Positions 1 to 9,300 of a DNA stretch of 64,000 bases are shown here, one piece after another; the stretch's first letter is position 1, and the number at the start of each line of letters is the position of its first letter. Under the pieces are notes generated by a model. It was not told where the DNA came from. It was given only the letters and a program-made list of their open reading frames with translations, and made no database searches. This stretch comes from Halopseudomonas pelagia (lineage in GTDB: Bacteria > Pseudomonadota > Gammaproteobacteria > Pseudomonadales > Pseudomonadaceae). The stretch is from contig NZ_CP033116.1 of NCBI RefSeq assembly GCF_009497895.1, positions 372,001 to 436,000 of the forward strand. Direction: 5' to 3'. The translations under genes and the position numbers were made by a program.

Positions 1-1242
1 CCCACTTTTTTCAGCGCCGGCCAGGTCACGCATCTGCTCGCCAGTGCTGATGTCGACACCGTGATCGGCGATTTGCCTGGCGGAGTCGACCCTGCGCAAT
101 TGGGCTTCAGGCGCACGAGCCTGGGCTGGCAGCGGCCGACATCATCAATGCCGTCGACAGCCGCAGCGATACCTGAGGGCACCTGCAAAATCACCTTTAC
201 CTCGGGCACTACCGGCCATCCAAAGGGCGTCTGTCTGGGCGCAAACGCATTGATGGCGGTCGCGCTGAGTCTGCAGGCAGCCTGCGCCGAAGTGACCCCC
301 GAGCGTCACCTGGTGCTACTACCGCTTGGGGTGCTGTTGGACAACATCGGCGTCTACGCCGCGCTGTTGGCCGGCGCCAGCATTCAGCTACCCGAACATA
401 GCGGCGTGCGTAACAACACCCTGGATATTCAACGCCTGTCACAGGTGCTGCAGCAGGCTCAGCCGCATAGCCTGGTACTGGTGCCGCAACTGCTGCATGG
501 CCTGTTACGGGCGGCCGAAGCCGGAATACAGCTACCGACCAGCTTGCGCTTTATCGCCGTCGGCGGCGGGCGCATTGCACCTGCATTGCTCGACCAGGCA
601 GCACGATTGCACTGGCCGGTTTACGAGGGCTATGGCCTGTCGGAGTGCGCTTCGGTGGTGTGCCTGAATCGTCCGGCGCAACACCGCCCTGGTAGCGTGG
701 GCAAGGCACTGCCGCACGTGAGTATCAGCATCGCAGCTGACGGCGAGGTGCTGGTGCATGGCAGCGGCCCACTGGGATACCTGGGCAGCGTTGACCCGGT
801 GCCTTCACCCTGGCCCACCGGCGACATTGGCCGTCTTGACGATGGATATCTGACGATTCTTGGGCGCAAGAAAAACCAGTTCATCACTGCGTTTGGCCGC
901 AACGTCAATCCGGAATGGGTGGAGGCGGAGCTGACCAGTGATCCGGCCATTGCCCAGGCTTTCGTCCACGGCGAGGCCCTGCCCAGCAATCTGGCGCTCC
1001 TGGTGGTGGCGGACCCGGCCCACGTCAGCCACGCGCAGATCAAAGCTGTTATCGCCCGTGCCAATACTGACTTACCCGCTTATGCGCGAGTGCACCACTG
1101 GCTGGTGATCTCTCAACCCTTTACCGCTGCCAACGGCCTGCTGACCAGCAATGGACGGCTGCGCCGGGAAGCGATTTTCCAGCAATACCAGCAGGCTCTG
1201 CTGGATCTGTTACCCGAGGAATCAACGCATGAAATTTTTTGA
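1..1242 (+). CDS. AMP-forming acyl ligase/synthetase, 5'-truncated by the window edge
   Basis: The reading frame is open from base 1 to the stop at 1242 (413 codons seen), so the true start lies upstream. It belongs to the ANL superfamily (acyl-CoA synthetase/adenylating enzymes). The P-loop-like motif TSGTTGHPKG is near residue 67, the YEGYGLSE motif is near residue 207, and the motif TGDIGRLDDGYLTILGRKKN marks the hinge to the C-terminal domain. The family activates a carboxylate as acyl-AMP and usually transfers it to CoA or a carrier protein. The substrate is not readable from the sequence; fatty acids are the commonest choice for this subtype. The stop codon overlaps the next gene by 14 nt, and four further genes follow with overlaps or short gaps, so it probably belongs to one operon with the diiron protein and the SDR. 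Confidence 0.85.
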   Translation, partial: PTFFSAGQVTHLLASADVDTVIGDLPGGVDPAQLGFRRTSLGWQRPTSSMPSTAAAIPEGTCKITFTSGTTGHPKGVCLGANALMAVALSLQAACAEVTPERHLVLLPLGVLLDNIGVYAALLAGASIQLPEHSGVRNNTLDIQRLSQVLQQAQPHSLVLVPQLLHGLLRAAEAGIQLPTSLRFIAVGGGRIAPALLDQAARLHWPVYEGYGLSECASVVCLNRPAQHRPGSVGKALPHVSISIAADGEVLVHGSGPLGYLGSVDPVPSPWPTGDIGRLDDGYLTILGRKKNQFITAFGRNVNPEWVEAELTSDPAIAQAFVHGEALPSNLALLVVADPAHVSHAQIKAVIARANTDLPAYARVHHWLVISQPFTAANGLLTSNGRLRREAIFQQYQQALLDLLPEESTHEIF

Positions 1243-1906
1243 CCGCTTGCACAAGAGCACTGAAACCGAACGCCAATACCTGTTTGCCTCGCCGCTGATC
1301 CAGGCGGCATTGGCAGGCCAGGTCCAACGTCACAGTTATATCGCCTTTCTGACCCAGGCATTTCACCACGTCAGCCACACCGTGCCGCTGCTGATGGCGT
1401 GCGGGGCAAGGTTGAGCGCCAGGCAGGAGTGGATTCGCAATGCGATGGCCGAATATATCGAAGAGGAACTTGGCCATCAGGAATGGATCCTCAACGATCT
1501 GCGCGCCTGCGGCGCAGACGCCGAGGCGGTACGCAACGGGGAGCCGGCACTGGCCACGGAGCTGATGGTCAGCACCATGTATGACCGCATCAACCGTCTC
1601 AACCCGGTCTCCATGCTGGGCATGGTATTCGTGCTTGAAGGCACCAGTATCGCACTCGCCAGCCAGGCTGCGGGCAGCCTGCAAAAAGGCCTGGGGCTGC
1701 CGGACAAGGCGTTCAGCTATCTGACCTCGCATGGCGCGCTGGATCAGGAGCACATGAAGTTTTTCGAGCAACTGGTCAACCGCCTGGAGGATCCGGCAGA
1801 TCAGCAGGCGATCATTCACACAGCACGGGTTATCTACCGGTTGTACGCCGACATGTTCCGCAGCCTGCCTGGCTCCATGGAGGTGCCCCATGCGCTTGCA
1901 GGATAG
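1229..1906 (+). CDS. Heme-oxygenase-like diiron oxidase (TenA/iron-containing redox enzyme family)
   Basis: 225 aa from the ATG at 1229, which has a GAGGA ribosome site at 1214-1218; a longer in-frame start at 1151 lies inside the ligase gene and is less likely. The protein is all-helical. Its polar residues match the metal-ligand pattern of heme-oxygenase-like diiron oxidases: E80-x2-H83, E137 in FVLEGT, H168-x3-D172-x2-H175, plus a His-rich helix at H46/H47/H50. Characterised relatives include UndA (fatty acid decarboxylation to terminal alkenes) and CADD (pAB synthesis). The H83/E137/H168/D172/H175 spacing resembles CADD as I remember it. Its place between an acyl ligase and an SDR suggests oxidative modification of an acyl or amino-acid derived substrate. 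It is not a canonical heme oxygenase or thiaminase on this evidence. Confidence 0.75.
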   Translation: MKFFDRLHKSTETERQYLFASPLIQAALAGQVQRHSYIAFLTQAFHHVSHTVPLLMACGARLSARQEWIRNAMAEYIEEELGHQEWILNDLRACGADAEAVRNGEPALATELMVSTMYDRINRLNPVSMLGMVFVLEGTSIALASQAAGSLQKGLGLPDKAFSYLTSHGALDQEHMKFFEQLVNRLEDPADQQAIIHTARVIYRLYADMFRSLPGSMEVPHALAG

Positions 1907-2750
1907 TGTTGTGGTACTGACCGGCGCGACCGGCGGCATGGGCTACGCCATGGTCGCGGCACTCTGCCAGGCCGGAGCTCGCGTGCTGTTGGTAGGCCGT
2001 CAGGCAAACGCCTTGCGCGCTATGGAGGCGGATTTCGGCTCCCGAGTGAGCAGTGTGCAAGCTGATCTTCGGCTGCCAGAAGACCGAGCCAGAGTGGTCG
2101 CCGCAGCGCGACAACTACCCGGTTTCAACCTGCTGGTGAACGCTGCGGGGGTCAACCACTTCGGCTTGTTCGAGTCCATGGATGATGCGGCGATCGCCGA
2201 GCTGATCGGCATCAACCTGACCGCCAACCTGCAGCTTACCCGCGCTCTTTTGCCTCTGCTCAAAGCTGCGCCGCAAGCCTGTGTGGTGAATATCGGCTCG
2301 ACCTTCGGCTCGATCGGCTACGCCGGATTCAGCACCTACTGCGCGAGCAAATTCGCCCTGCGCGGCTTTTCCCAGGCGCTGCGTCGCGAACTGGCAGATA
2401 CCCGCGTGGGCGTGCTTTACCTGGCACCTCGTGCGACCAATACGGAAATGAACAGCACCCAGGTAAACGCCATGAATCGCTTCCTGGGGGTAGCCACGGA
2501 CAGCCCGGAGCTAGTCGCAGCCCAGCTGATCCGGGCATTGCAGCGAGACTTGCGCGAAGTGCACCTCGGCTGGCCCGAACGCCTGTTTGTTCGTCTGAAT
2601 GGGCTGCTGCCCTCCCTGATGGACAAAGCTCTTCATCGCCAGCTCCCGACCATCCAGCATTACGCAAAATTTGCGGCAGCCGGTGCTGTGGCAGGCAGTT
2701 CTGCGGCAGAAAGCCAAAAACCCACTTCCCTATTGGAGCAACGCCCGTGA
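1890..2750 (+). CDS. Short-chain dehydrogenase/reductase (SDR)
   Basis: 286 aa. Classical SDR with the cofactor motif TGATGGMG near residue 12, the structural NAAG motif in LVNAAGVNHFG near residue 87, and the catalytic Ser and YCASK motif around residues 135-155. The length and the extra C-terminal 40 residues suggest a membrane-associated or lipid-active SDR, though no clear transmembrane segment is seen. The start overlaps the diiron gene by 17 nt, which argues for translational coupling. It likely reduces or oxidises the product of the ligase/diiron pair. Substrate unknown. Confidence 0.85.
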   Translation: MRLQDSVVVLTGATGGMGYAMVAALCQAGARVLLVGRQANALRAMEADFGSRVSSVQADLRLPEDRARVVAAARQLPGFNLLVNAAGVNHFGLFESMDDAAIAELIGINLTANLQLTRALLPLLKAAPQACVVNIGSTFGSIGYAGFSTYCASKFALRGFSQALRRELADTRVGVLYLAPRATNTEMNSTQVNAMNRFLGVATDSPELVAAQLIRALQRDLREVHLGWPERLFVRLNGLLPSLMDKALHRQLPTIQHYAKFAAAGAVAGSSAAESQKPTSLLEQRP

Positions 2751-3367
2751 ACAAGATCAAACAGCTGGCCCTGACCGCCGCGTTATGGGGACTGAGTATT
2801 GCCGCCCAAGCAGCAGACGTCAGTGAACTGCAGCAGCTTTGGGCGCAGATTCAGTATGAGTTGCCAGCCAACCAACAGTCCCAGGCCTTTTCCGTGCTGG
2901 CCGATCAGGCGCGCCAGCTGACCGAGGCCAATCCCGACAGCGCCGCTGCGCATATCTGGCAAGGCATTATTCTGAGCAGTTGGGCTGGCGCCGAAGGCGG
3001 CCTCGGTGCGCTGGGCAAGGTGAAGGAGGCCAGGGCCGAACTGGAGCAGGCGTTGACGCTGGAGCCCGAAGCACTGCAAGGTTCAGCCTATACCAGCCTG
3101 GGCGCGCTCTATTATCAAGTGCCTGGCTGGCCGATCGGTTTCGGCGACGATGAGAAGGCCGCCGAGCTATTGCAGAAGGCCCTGACCCTGAACCCCGACG
3201 GCATAGACAGCAACTATTTCTGGGCGGATTACCTGATCAACCAAAAGCGCTATGCTGAAGCCAGAACGGCACTGCTGAAAGCACAGGCAGCCTCACCCAG
3301 ACCCGGCCGCGAACTGGCCGACAAGGGCCGGCAGCAAGAGATCCGCGAGCTGCTGAAAACCCTTTGA
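2747..3367 (+). CDS. Secreted TPR-repeat protein
   Basis: 206 aa starting at a GTG that overlaps the preceding TGA (GTGA), with a TTGGAGCA ribosome site about 10 nt before it. An N-terminal Sec signal peptide ends near AAQAA (residues 1-23). The rest contains degenerate tetratricopeptide helices, best seen at residues 90-125 and 140-190 (NYFWADYLINQKRYAEARTA). It is probably a periplasmic scaffold. It shares an operon with lipid/redox enzymes and a sensor pair. No enzymatic motif is visible. Confidence 0.75.
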   Translation: MNKIKQLALTAALWGLSIAAQAADVSELQQLWAQIQYELPANQQSQAFSVLADQARQLTEANPDSAAAHIWQGIILSSWAGAEGGLGALGKVKEARAELEQALTLEPEALQGSAYTSLGALYYQVPGWPIGFGDDEKAAELLQKALTLNPDGIDSNYFWADYLINQKRYAEARTALLKAQAASPRPGRELADKGRQQEIRELLKTL

Positions 3368-3376
3368 GTACACTAC

Positions 3377-4039
3377 ATGCGACTGCTGTTGGTAGAAGAC
3401 GACAAATCCCTCGGCGAGGGCATTCTGACCGCGCTGAAAACCGAGGGTTACACGCTCGACTGGTTGCAGGATGGCGCCAGCGCACTACATGCCCTGAGCA
3501 GCGAACCCTTTGACCTGGCCATTCTCGATCTGGGCCTGCCGCGCATGGACGGCCTGCAGGTGCTCAAGGCTTTGCGTGATCGACACCACAGCGTGCCGGT
3601 CTTGATCCTTACCGCACGCGACGGTGTTCGCGACCGCATCGCCGGGCTGGACGCCGGCGCAGACGACTACCTGACCAAGCCCTTCGACAGCGCCGAACTC
3701 AAGGCGCGCCTGCGTGCGCTGCTCAGGCGCAGCAATGGCCGGGCTGAACCTTTGATCAGCCTGCGCGGGGTTATCCTCGATCCGCAAAGTCAGCAGGTCA
3801 CTCTGGAGGGCAAGGCCGTCGGCCTGTCGCGCAAGGAGTTTGTTCTGCTGCACGAGCTGATCGCCCAGCCCGACCGGGTACTGACCCGTGATCGCCTGGA
3901 ACAGGTTCTGTATGGCTGGAACGAGGAGGTCGACAGCAATACCCTGGAAGTCCACATCCATCACCTGCGGCGCAAGCTCTTTCCCGAGCTGATCAGGACG
4001 TTGCGCGGCGTCGGCTACATGATCGAGCGCCAGGCATGA
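3377..4039 (+). CDS. OmpR-family response regulator (QseB/PmrA-like)
   Basis: 220 aa. A receiver domain occupies residues 1-115, with acidic residues E8/D9/D10, phosphoacceptor D51 (LAILDLGLPRMDG) and the conserved Lys in TKPFD. The C-terminal winged helix (residues 125-218) ends in the OmpR motif TLEVHIHHLRRKL and the RGVGYM turn. It lies 9 nt after the TPR gene and overlaps the kinase by ATGA. It probably controls transcription of this cluster in response to an envelope or lipid signal detected by the next gene. Confidence 0.92.
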   Translation: MRLLLVEDDKSLGEGILTALKTEGYTLDWLQDGASALHALSSEPFDLAILDLGLPRMDGLQVLKALRDRHHSVPVLILTARDGVRDRIAGLDAGADDYLTKPFDSAELKARLRALLRRSNGRAEPLISLRGVILDPQSQQVTLEGKAVGLSRKEFVLLHELIAQPDRVLTRDRLEQVLYGWNEEVDSNTLEVHIHHLRRKLFPELIRTLRGVGYMIERQA

Positions 4040-5403
4040 GTTCAATCCGCAAGCGCATTCTGCTGCGCGTCCTCGGGCTGCTGCTGATTGGTTCATTGAT
4101 CCTCAGTGCGGTCAGCTACCGCGACGCCGCTCACGAAATACAAGAGCTGTTCGACGCCCAACTGGGTCAAAGCGCGCGGGTATTGCAGGGTTTGCTGCGC
4201 CTGCCGCAAGCCCAGATCGATCATCAACAGCTGGCCCAGGCACTGATCGAGTCTGCGGGCGAGCAGCCTACGTTGGGCCATCGCTATGAAAGCAAACTGG
4301 CCTATCAGGTTCGTGATGCTGACGGTCAGATCATCGCGCGCTCGTTCAATGTGCCGGTCATCGGCGAGGACAACTGGCAGCCGGGCTTCAGCGATCTGGG
4401 GCAGGGTGAGCAACGCTGGCGGCGCTACGTATTGCTCGATCCGGAGCAGCAGTTGGCCATCTGGGTCGGCGAGCGGGCGGATGTGCGCGGCGAACTGGTC
4501 GGAAAGATAGTGCGCTCCACCCTGATTCCCGATCTGGTGGGCATTCCGTTGATGCTGTTGCTGGTCTGGCTGGCCATCGGCTCGGGCCTCAAACCGCTGG
4601 AACGCATGGCGCGGCAGATCCGCCAACGTGATCCCGACAGCCTGCAACCCCTGCTGATCAGTAATATACCCGTGGAACTGGAGCCCATGCAGGCGGCGCT
4701 GAATCGCATGCTCGATCAGCTAGGGCAGTTGCTGGCCCGCGAACAGCGCTTTATCGCCGATGCGGCCCACGAGCTGCGTACACCGCTGGCGATCCTGCAG
4801 ATCCATGCCGACAACGCCAGGGCGGCAACGGATCCGGCAGAGCGAGAGACAGCACTGAGCCACCTGCATGCCGGCGTTCAACGGGCGACGCGGCTGGTCA
4901 GCCAGATGCTGACACTGGCACGACTGGGCGACGAGCAACAGCGCGAGCGTCAGCCCGTGCACCTGCAACAGACCTGCCGAAGTGAACTGGCGCAGCTGCT
5001 GCCGCTAGCACTGAAGAAGCATCAGGAGCTGCTATTCGATACCGACCCGACGCTACCCGAAACACTGGATATGGAGCCCGGCAGCCTGGGCATGCTACTG
5101 CAGAATCTACTCGGCAATGCCATTCAGCACTGCCCGAACGGCGGTACCATTCAACTTCGTTTGCAGCGTGAACAGGCGCCTGTGGAGTTCCTGTTACTCA
5201 GCATCGAAGACAGCGGCAAGGGCGTGCCGGTAGCCGAGCGCGGGCGGTTGCTGGAGCGGTTCTATACTCGCAGTGATCATCCCGGCGCCGGGCTGGGCCT
5301 GTCCATCGTGCAGCGGGTAGTGGAACGTCACCAGGGCCAGATCGAACTGGACGAGAGCACATTGGGCGGCTTGCGCGTCACTATCCGCTTGCCAATTGAT
5401 TGA
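4036..5403 (+). CDS. Sensor histidine kinase (QseC/PmrB-like)
   Basis: 455 aa inner-membrane kinase. Transmembrane segments lie near residues 9-27 and 165-187 and flank a periplasmic domain of about 135 residues. HAMP is next, then the HisKA domain with the H-box FIADAAHELRTP (H245), then an HATPase_c domain with N box (NLLGNAIQHC) and G2 box (GAGLGLSIV). The start overlaps the regulator gene by ATGA. The pair forms a standard two-component system. The ligand is unknown, and the periplasmic domain shows no motif that identifies it. Confidence 0.92.
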   Translation: MSSIRKRILLRVLGLLLIGSLILSAVSYRDAAHEIQELFDAQLGQSARVLQGLLRLPQAQIDHQQLAQALIESAGEQPTLGHRYESKLAYQVRDADGQIIARSFNVPVIGEDNWQPGFSDLGQGEQRWRRYVLLDPEQQLAIWVGERADVRGELVGKIVRSTLIPDLVGIPLMLLLVWLAIGSGLKPLERMARQIRQRDPDSLQPLLISNIPVELEPMQAALNRMLDQLGQLLAREQRFIADAAHELRTPLAILQIHADNARAATDPAERETALSHLHAGVQRATRLVSQMLTLARLGDEQQRERQPVHLQQTCRSELAQLLPLALKKHQELLFDTDPTLPETLDMEPGSLGMLLQNLLGNAIQHCPNGGTIQLRLQREQAPVEFLLLSIEDSGKGVPVAERGRLLERFYTRSDHPGAGLGLSIVQRVVERHQGQIELDESTLGGLRVTIRLPID

Positions 5404-5488
5404 GAATTATCACCCCCCTGCAACATACTGGAGCCCGCGCTCTGCTTGCTTGATACTGTCTCGAAATGACTAGCAAAGGATTCCGAAC

Positions 5489-6262
5489 ATGAATGAACAA
5501 CGCTTTGACCTGACCGGCAAAACCGCCTTGATTACCGGTGCTTCCAGCGGCCTGGGTGAACATTTTGCCCGCGTGCTCGCCGCGGCTGGCGCAAGCGTGG
5601 TAGTGGCAGCACGCCGGGCTGACCGTCTGGCAAGGCTGGTTCAGGATCTGCAGGATCAAGGCTATCAGGCGCTGGCCGTGACCATGGATGTGACCGACGC
5701 CGAGAGCATCGACGCCGGTTTCACCGCCGCTGAAACCCAGTTCGGCAGCGTGGACATCCTGATCAACAATGCCGGTATCGGCGAGGGCGTGCCCTTTCTC
5801 AAGATGACCGAGGGCAACTGGCGCAGCATGCTCGATACCAACCTGGACGGCGCCTGGCGCGTAGCGCATCGCGCCGCTGTGGCCATGGCCAAATCCGGGC
5901 AGGGTGGCAGCATCGTCAATATCGCCTCCATTCTCGGCTTGCGAGTTGGCCAGGGTCTGAGCCATTACGCCGTGGCCAAAGCTGGCGTGGTGCAGTTGAC
6001 CAAGGCGATGGCCATTGAGCTGGCGCGGGACAAGATCCGCGTCAATGCGATTGCTCCCGGCTACTTCCGCACCGAGATGAACAACGACTATTTCGAATCG
6101 GAGAAGGGCCAGCAGTACATCAAGGAAAAGGTACCGATGCGGCGTCTCGGCCAGTTGGAAGAGTTGAGCGGGCCTTTGCTACTGCTGGCCAGTGAGGCCG
6201 GTTCCTTCATGACCGGCACCATCATCAATGTAGATGGCGGGCACCTGAGTAACAGTCTGTAG
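5489..6262 (+). CDS. SDR family oxidoreductase
   Basis: 257 aa classical SDR resembling FabG-type reductases. It has TGASSGLG at residues 17-24, NNAG near residue 92, catalytic S and YAVAK around residues 143-163, and a C-terminal MTGTIINVDGG motif. An AGGA ribosome site precedes the ATG. The gene stands alone on the + strand, 85 nt after the kinase and 87 nt before the large sensor kinase. It need not belong to either group. Substrate unknown. Confidence 0.88.
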   Translation: MNEQRFDLTGKTALITGASSGLGEHFARVLAAAGASVVVAARRADRLARLVQDLQDQGYQALAVTMDVTDAESIDAGFTAAETQFGSVDILINNAGIGEGVPFLKMTEGNWRSMLDTNLDGAWRVAHRAAVAMAKSGQGGSIVNIASILGLRVGQGLSHYAVAKAGVVQLTKAMAIELARDKIRVNAIAPGYFRTEMNNDYFESEKGQQYIKEKVPMRRLGQLEELSGPLLLLASEAGSFMTGTIINVDGGHLSNSL

Positions 6263-6349
6263 CGATCGTCTATAGCCGCGTACTCCATGGCATGACACTA
6301 TGACGAACTGCTGTTGTGCGTGGGCCACCCCTGCCCGCTGGAAAAGCCC

Positions 6350-9300
6350 ATGCGTGCGAAGCTCATCCCCAATAAAGACATTCTGCTACACCTGGCCGGA
6401 GCGCTGCTGTTGGGCGCCTTCTTCCTGTTCCTGGGCTGGTCGGACCTTTTCAAACGTCAGACGCTCTGGGAGCATCAACTCTCCAGCCAATCCAATCTGC
6501 AGCGTCTAGCAGTAGAACAATCCCAGCAATCACTAAAACGTCAGGCGCTGATAGCCGCTCAGAGTTTGTCCGAAGATATTGAAACCCTGGCTTTAATAAG
6601 GCGAATTAGCGCTCTGGCGAGCGCCGACGGACTCGCTGGCGCCGAGGTTGCAACCTTGCGAGGCCAGTTGGCCAGAAAGTTGTCTGGCCCATGGTCGGTA
6701 CTCCAATCCGCTGGCGCGGTTGAATTGCATATTCATTTAAGTCCTGGTGCCATCAGTCTCTTGCGCATGCACGAACCCAGTACCTGGGGCGATAAGCTGA
6801 CCGATACACGTCCGTTGGTAGATCGCGCTCAGCGCGAAGGTATCCTTGTCAGCGGAATGGAAGCCGGCAGGCACGGTACCGGAATGCGCGGCATCGTGCC
6901 GATTCACGCTACCAACCTGTCCAGTAGCCCCGTAATAGCGACGCTGGAGGTTGGCTTTGGCATGCTGCCGGAGTTGCGCCAACTGGACATCGATCTGCAG
7001 TCAGGCTTGGCCCTGCTACTTAACAAGCGCAACTTGGCCGACGTGGTGTGGGACGAGCGAACAGCCGAACTTACTTTGATCGGTGATGGCGACTGGTGGC
7101 TGGAACGTTTCTCTCGACCAGAAATATCCACTTGGCTGCGCGATGGTTCACTGAACAAGATGGCAGAGAACTGGCAGCCCTCAACGCTGGTAATAGACCG
7201 GCGACGCTATCTGGTCAGCCATATTCCTGTGTTGAATGAACAGCGGGACGCGGATGACGCTGACCAGGCAATGGCGATGATTCTGGTCTGGCGCGATATC
7301 ACCCCTCTTTGGCAGGATTATCAAAGTGAGCGTCGTCAGGCGATGTTGACCTGGCTAGCCGCCTTTCTGGCGGCGCTGTCTTTGGTGGGTGGCTTGATGT
7401 TGGCGTCCAGGGAAAACGTTCGGCGGCAGGAAAAGCTCCAGCAGGCGCGCCTCAGGGAGACTATGCGCAAACGCGAACAGGACCGCGCACTCTTGAGCAT
7501 TATTGCCCATGCTCAATCTGCCTACATCAATGACAGTAACCTCAGCGACAGCTTCGATCAGCTACTTGAGCAAATTCTGGCGCTGACGGGAAGCCAGTTC
7601 GGCTTTGTCGGCCAAGTGCTGCTGGATGATCAACGCCGTCCGTACATGCAGACCTATGCCATCAGCAACATAGCCTGGGATGCCGACAGCGAGGCTTTCT
7701 ATCAAAAGCGGCTGGAAAAGGGGATGATCTTCAGCCAGCTGGACAGCTTGATTGGTCAGGTACTCCAGCACGCTATCCCCTACATCAGCAATGACCCGGT
7801 GAATGATCCACATCGTGGTGGCTTGCCGCCAGGGCACCCGGCGTTGTACGCGTATCTAGGCTTGCCGATATTGTTTGGGGAAGAGTTGGTCGGCATGATT
7901 GGCCTAGCCAATCGCCCTGAAGGCTACTCTCAACAGGATGTGGATTTCCTGCTACCGCTACTCAGTACTCTTGGACAGATGGTGCATGCGCTGCGCAAGG
8001 ACAGCGACGAACGCATCATCAGTCTTCGTTTGGACAGGAAGCGCTTGGCCCTCAGAGCCTTGAACGAAATTGCCGCGCTGCCCAGTCAGGACACAGCCAA
8101 CCTGCTCACGCAAGCTCTCGAGCTGGGATGCCAGTATTTGCAAATGGATTTTGGCACCGTGAGCCGCGTCGAAAACGCTCTCTACACGGTCATCGCCCAG
8201 CACAGTACCGAAGTACATTTTCGAGATGGCCAGGAGTTCGAGTTGGCGTCCACCTACTGTGCGCTAACACTGCAACAGGACGAAGTGTTGGCGATTGAGT
8301 TCATGGGGCAATCGCAATATAAGCAGCACCCCTGTTACGAAAGGTTCAAGCATGAGTGTTATCTGGGCATTGCCCTGACCGCGAATAATGAGCCCTACGG
8401 CACTTTAAACTTCTCCACCCTTCAACCTCGTGCAACGCCCTTTGACGAGACAGAGCTTGAGTTCGTTCGCCTGATGGGCCGCTGGGTTAGCGGCACTCTT
8501 GGTCGCTGGAGCATGAAGCAGGAGCACAGCGAGCTGATTGACCGACTTAGCAAACTGGCCCAGCACCTGCCCGGAATGGTTTACCAATATCAGCAGTCAT
8601 CGGATGGGCGCTCCTGGTTTCCCTATTGCAGCGAGGGTCTTCAAGATCTTTACGGCGTCAGCCCGGCACAGGCGGGAACAGACGCAAGCGACGTAATCAA
8701 CGCTATTCATCCCGAGGACCGCGATTCGGTGATGCGTAGTCTTGAAGTCTCCGCCGCTCGGCTAACTATTTGGCGCGAAGAGTTTCGAACCATACATCCT
8801 GACAAAGGGGAGCTATGGCTGTTAGGGAATGCCACGCCCCAGCGGCTGTTAAGCGGTGATCTGATCTGGCATGGCTTTACCACCGACATAACCGCACGCA
8901 AGCATATGGAACTTGCCCTGGGACACGAGCGCATGAGGCTGGCAAGCATAATTGTCGGCACTAATGTGGGCACCTGGGAATGGAATATCCAGACCGGAGA
9001 AGTGCTGCTTAACGAGCGCTGGGCCAACATTGTCGGCTACCGGCTAGAAGAATTGTCACCAGTCAATGAAGTCTGGCGAAACCTGTTTCACCCCGACGAC
9101 CTGGCCGTTTCCTCACAGATACTTGCCCGGCACATGGCCGGCAAACAGGAATTTTACGACAGCATCTCGCGGATGTTGCACAAAGACGGCCATTGGGTAT
9201 GGGTCAAAAGTAGCGGACGTTTGATCAGCCGCGATGAGCAGGGCAATCCGTTGTGGGTCAGTGGCACACATGTCGATATAACCCGGGAAATGCAGCGGGA

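Noticed and set aside
1-1242. First gene considered as a pseudogene because no start is visible
   Set aside because: The frame is open to base 1 and all motifs are intact; it is cut by the window edge.
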